Source: Glandiceps talaboti (Eukaryota > Hemichordata > Enteropneusta > Spengelidae). From it: a DNA stretch of 37,500 nucleotides. Positions 35,001 to 37,500 of this stretch are shown in pieces. The position numbers were made by a program, and so were the translations under genes. The stretch covers positions 15,456,063-15,493,562 of the forward strand of contig NC_135559.1 of the NCBI RefSeq assembly GCF_964340395.1, written 5' to 3'. The notes under the pieces were generated by a model that was not told where the DNA came from, did no database searches, and worked only from the letters and a program-made list of their open reading frames with translations. Position 1 is the first letter of the stretch, and the number at the start of each line of letters is the position of its first letter.

Positions 35001-37384
35001 TTCTGGAATGAGGCTATACACAGCGAGTGCCATCGGCGTAGTTCCCTTACTTCATTAAAAATTAAAAGCCAACCCTAGTCCAATAAGTTGATAGGTAGCT
35101 GGCAGTTTGGGATTAACCCTTCTATGGGTTAAAGACTAACACTACTGAAAGTGCAGGAATTCGTTATGATTAGAATTATATATACAACTTTTCTTCTATG
35201 TTCCGTTCTACTCATAAATTTCCTAGTTTATTGCTTTAAGAGTATGTGGATTGTCTGGCTAACAGATGAATAGTTAACGTCATATTTCTATTTTTCAGAA
35301 TGGCGGTCCTTTCTTTTTTGGTTCTCAATGGCCACTGCGTGGCGCTGTTCAGACTTTATTTGAAGGTGGTATACGATCACCAGGATTTGTTCATGGCAAA
35401 ATGTTGAAAAAGACCGGTTACGTAAACAACGAGTAAGATTTCATTTTAATCTGTCGATATGTAAAGGTTTTGTAATGATAAGAATACAATGTAGATAAGG
35501 TTTCGAAAATTCACAATATGAAATGAAAAAAATAAAAAGTGCCTTTTTTGCGACTTTGATATTTGGATGTCTTGTTATCATGTATTTTCATTTACCAAAT
35601 TTAGATTGTGTCAAGAATTTGAGTCGTGTACATTCAGCTTTAAATTAAGATGCTTCACAACACTACGGGAGATTACATACTGTGGGCAAAATTTAAGTGT
35701 CTTGTATGCTGACATTTATTATGATGTACTCCGAATTGCATGTTATATAAACGTTATACATATTCAACTGTTTCTAACGTATCGAGTTCATGTATGTGCA
35801 GTCTGTTTTCCTCTGCATCCGGGGGTATGAGACACCTTACTTCCTTCGTGTATATATATACACTTATGTAAGCTACATGTATTTCTGTCAGGAAAGGGGG
35901 TTGGTCAAAGAGTCTGACGACAGTACTTGATAATATCTTAAACTGCCTAATCATGGCCGCTATGTATGACTAATAGAATCAATTTCATTTGGTTTCTTCT
36001 TTAGACTGATCCACATCTCTGATTTATTCCCAACATTTATAAACTTGGCTGGTGGTAACATTGGTAAGTTTCACAGTACTAGATCTTATCCGCTGAACAG
36101 GTGGTATTGAAATGTTTCATACATTTTTTTCCTTCAGTAAGGAGGGATATATATTAGGGGCGGGGGGTCTATGTGTATGTGTGTGTGTGTGTGTGTGTAT
36201 CACCATTTTCAAAAAACGGCAGGCTTAATTCAAACGAAATTTGATACACATGTTCTGTAGGGTAATGGCAAAAACTGATTAGCTTTTGGTAAACATTTCA
36301 TGAATATTAATGAGCAATTTACGTAATTAATGGTTTTCGGTAATTTATTACACATTAGCTTGGTAAATCATCACTTTTAAAGACATTCTAATGTAGTACT
36401 AATCGGTGATACTAAATTGTTTGTGTGAAATAAAAGTTTTAGCTGATGATGATGATGGGAGGTTGATTATAATATGGTTCACCATTGGGTACAGTTTCTG
36501 CTTATGTAAGTCACTGAACGTAGAAGACTATCATAATTGAAACAAATTGTCTGTTAGGAATTTTAACAACCATGCCGCTTTCTTCCCAACATTCCACTTT
36601 TGTATACATGTGGTATTTTATTTTCTTGATATCTTTCCACAGATCCAGGATTGCAGTTGGATGGAATGGATGTATGGGAGACATTATCAGAGGGGAAACC
36701 ATCTCCCAGAAAAGGAGCTATACTTCATTATGACCACCATCCAGTTAGTACTGGGTTGGCCGTAAGGTAATTTGATCCCACGAAATCATATGGTCAATAT
36801 ATCGATGTATTCATGTTACATTCTCCATATTCCAAATCTGGACTCAAGTTCATTTCCCCTGATAATTAAAGCACCTAACTTAACCCCTCAATTATTGTGT
36901 TTTACAGACTGGGTGATTATAAACTTATTGATGGCCGATATGATGCGCTTAGGAATGTAACTTTCCGCCTTGATAATCTAACAACAGGTAATTTTGTTTT
37001 CTTTTTCAGGCCAATATTATCTTGACAATATTTCATCCAGTACAACAACAAGTCATTAACAATGCCAATGCTATAATTTCAATTGGGATTATTTGTATTT
37101 TGCAAATCTTATTCTATATGGTTTACTTCAAATTTGAATTTCTTTACTTTGCAATTTACTTTGTTTCTAAATTTTTTCCTTGGTTTTCTATGTGCTCTCC
37201 CGTCCTTGTTGCTATAGTAATACATATTACAAACTAACACCCTGTTTGAAAAAAAAAATCATAAGAATGTGATGTATTCTTTTACTTGTAGAACGTTGGT
37301 TTCCTAAACCAGAAATAGTCAACCCCGATATACCAAATATACCCCCTGCACCTAAAGAGGTGACCTATCTTTTCAATGTCATAG
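28392..37384 (+). CDS. Arylsulfatase B-like sulfatase, copy 2 (coding exons 1-15; last exon lies right of window)
   Basis: Near-identical tandem copy of the sulfatase at 1139-9454. Coding exons: 28392-28488, 30250-30291, 30735-30852, 31305-31356, 31742-31845, 32400-32503, 32880-32992, 33938-34039, 34546-34609, 34764-34861, 35299-35432, 36005-36063, 36643-36766, 36908-36987, 37292-37384; each exon from the second on has exactly the length of its counterpart. The final exon (about 182 bp in copy 1) falls beyond the window. Exon 1 begins at ATG 28392 and encodes a signal peptide ([19 protein letters not shown]) and a Ser/Asp-rich linker; its last G joins AA of exon 2 to make Glu33. Compared with copy 1, exons 2-15 differ by three bases: F98Y just after the sulfatase signature (RYPF to RYPY) and two synonymous changes in exon 11. 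Both active-site substitutions (Asn45, Val315) are shared. The acceptor of exon 7 has a 3-nt insertion (TTTCATCAG instead of TTTTCAG), leaving the coding part unchanged. Coding parts are intact, so this is a gene, not a pseudogene, as far as visible. Confidence 0.92.
28489..30249. other. Second part of intron 1, sulfatase copy 2
   Basis: From 29111 it aligns with window positions 1-1138. The 28489-29110 part has no visible partner because copy 1 begins at the window edge. No exon or element is recognisable. Confidence 0.7.
31425..31545. repeat. Compound (TATG)n/(TG)n microsatellite, intron 4 of copy 2
   Basis: Counterpart of 2314-2462, shorter in both the first TATG block and the TG block. 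Confidence 0.95.
31933..32049. repeat. (GT)n(CTGT)n microsatellite, intron 5 of copy 2
   Basis: Counterpart of 2855-2934, about 37 bp longer with a purer CTGT block. Confidence 0.95.
36179..36198. repeat. Short (GT)n run, intron 13 of copy 2
   Basis: Counterpart of 7072-7090 and of almost the same length. Confidence 0.8.
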
Positions 37385-37450
37385 GTAAGTGTAGTCTAAC
37401 AATATCTAAGACGATAACCCAATTTTTATCATAACATTTAAAAAAAAAAT

Positions 37451-37500
37451 GTTTTTGTGCTGGGAATTCCTCCCAGCGATTTTCTGTTATGCAGACAAAT
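37451..37500 (-). mobile_element. SINE-like element in intron 15 of sulfatase copy 2 (cut by window end)
   Basis: Matches the 3' end of the element at 8378-8735 at the same intron position and in the same orientation. The insertion is therefore older than the sulfatase duplication. Confidence 0.7.

Overview
The window reads as nuclear genomic DNA of an invertebrate animal, most likely a marine one. It is AT-rich. Its genes are broken into short exons by GT-AG introns, and it carries tRNA-derived SINEs, LINE 3' ends, a Harbinger transposase relic and very dense microsatellites. There is no bacterial gene organisation. The sequence does not let me name the phylum: sulfatase expansions of this type occur in several lophotrochozoan and basal-deuterostome lineages.

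The real gene content is two copies of one arylsulfatase B-like gene, both on the + strand and about 29.1 kb apart. Copy 1 (exons 2-16, 1139-9454) lacks only its first coding exon, which lies left of the window. Copy 2 (coding exons 1-15, 28392-37384) lacks only its last exon, which lies right of the window. Read together they give a complete 16-coding-exon gene of 1,566 coding bases (521 aa). It has a signal peptide, a Ser-rich linker, the C-x-P-x-R sulfatase signature, GKWHLG, DNGG and a C-terminal [10 protein letters not shown]. In exons 2-15 the copies differ at only three bases, one of them coding (F98Y). Introns differ more, by substitutions, short deletions and repeat length. Two residues that normally build the sulfatase active site are changed in both copies: the second Asp of the DD pair is Asn, and the late catalytic Lys is Val. 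This makes a reduced-activity or altered-function sulfatase the most interesting protein-level observation.

Upstream of copy 2 is a candidate promoter: three E-box-like sites each followed by an inverted CCAAT box, then a TATA box at about 26752 and a noncoding exon ending at 26831. Intron 1 holds a 425-bp block array of tetranucleotides and a degenerate local duplication.

The 17 kb between the genes (9.6-26.4 kb) is accessory DNA. In order it contains: microsatellites (9.9-11.2 kb); a tRNA-derived SINE (12.2 kb); a LINE reverse-transcriptase remnant (12.8 kb); an inverted, diverged fragment of the sulfatase exon 7/intron 7 region (14.63-14.93 kb) joined to a frameshifted Harbinger transposase relic (14.93-15.88 kb, minus strand); an unrecognised 110-codon minus-strand ORF (16.7-17.03 kb); two direct copies of a ~400-bp repeat (17.26 and 22.55 kb); two copies of a SINE-like family that is also inserted in sulfatase intron 15; and a second LINE 3' end (25.9-26.4 kb). 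The two genes do not form an operon. The layout suggests tandem gene duplication in repeat-rich DNA, although an assembly that kept both haplotypes could give the same picture.
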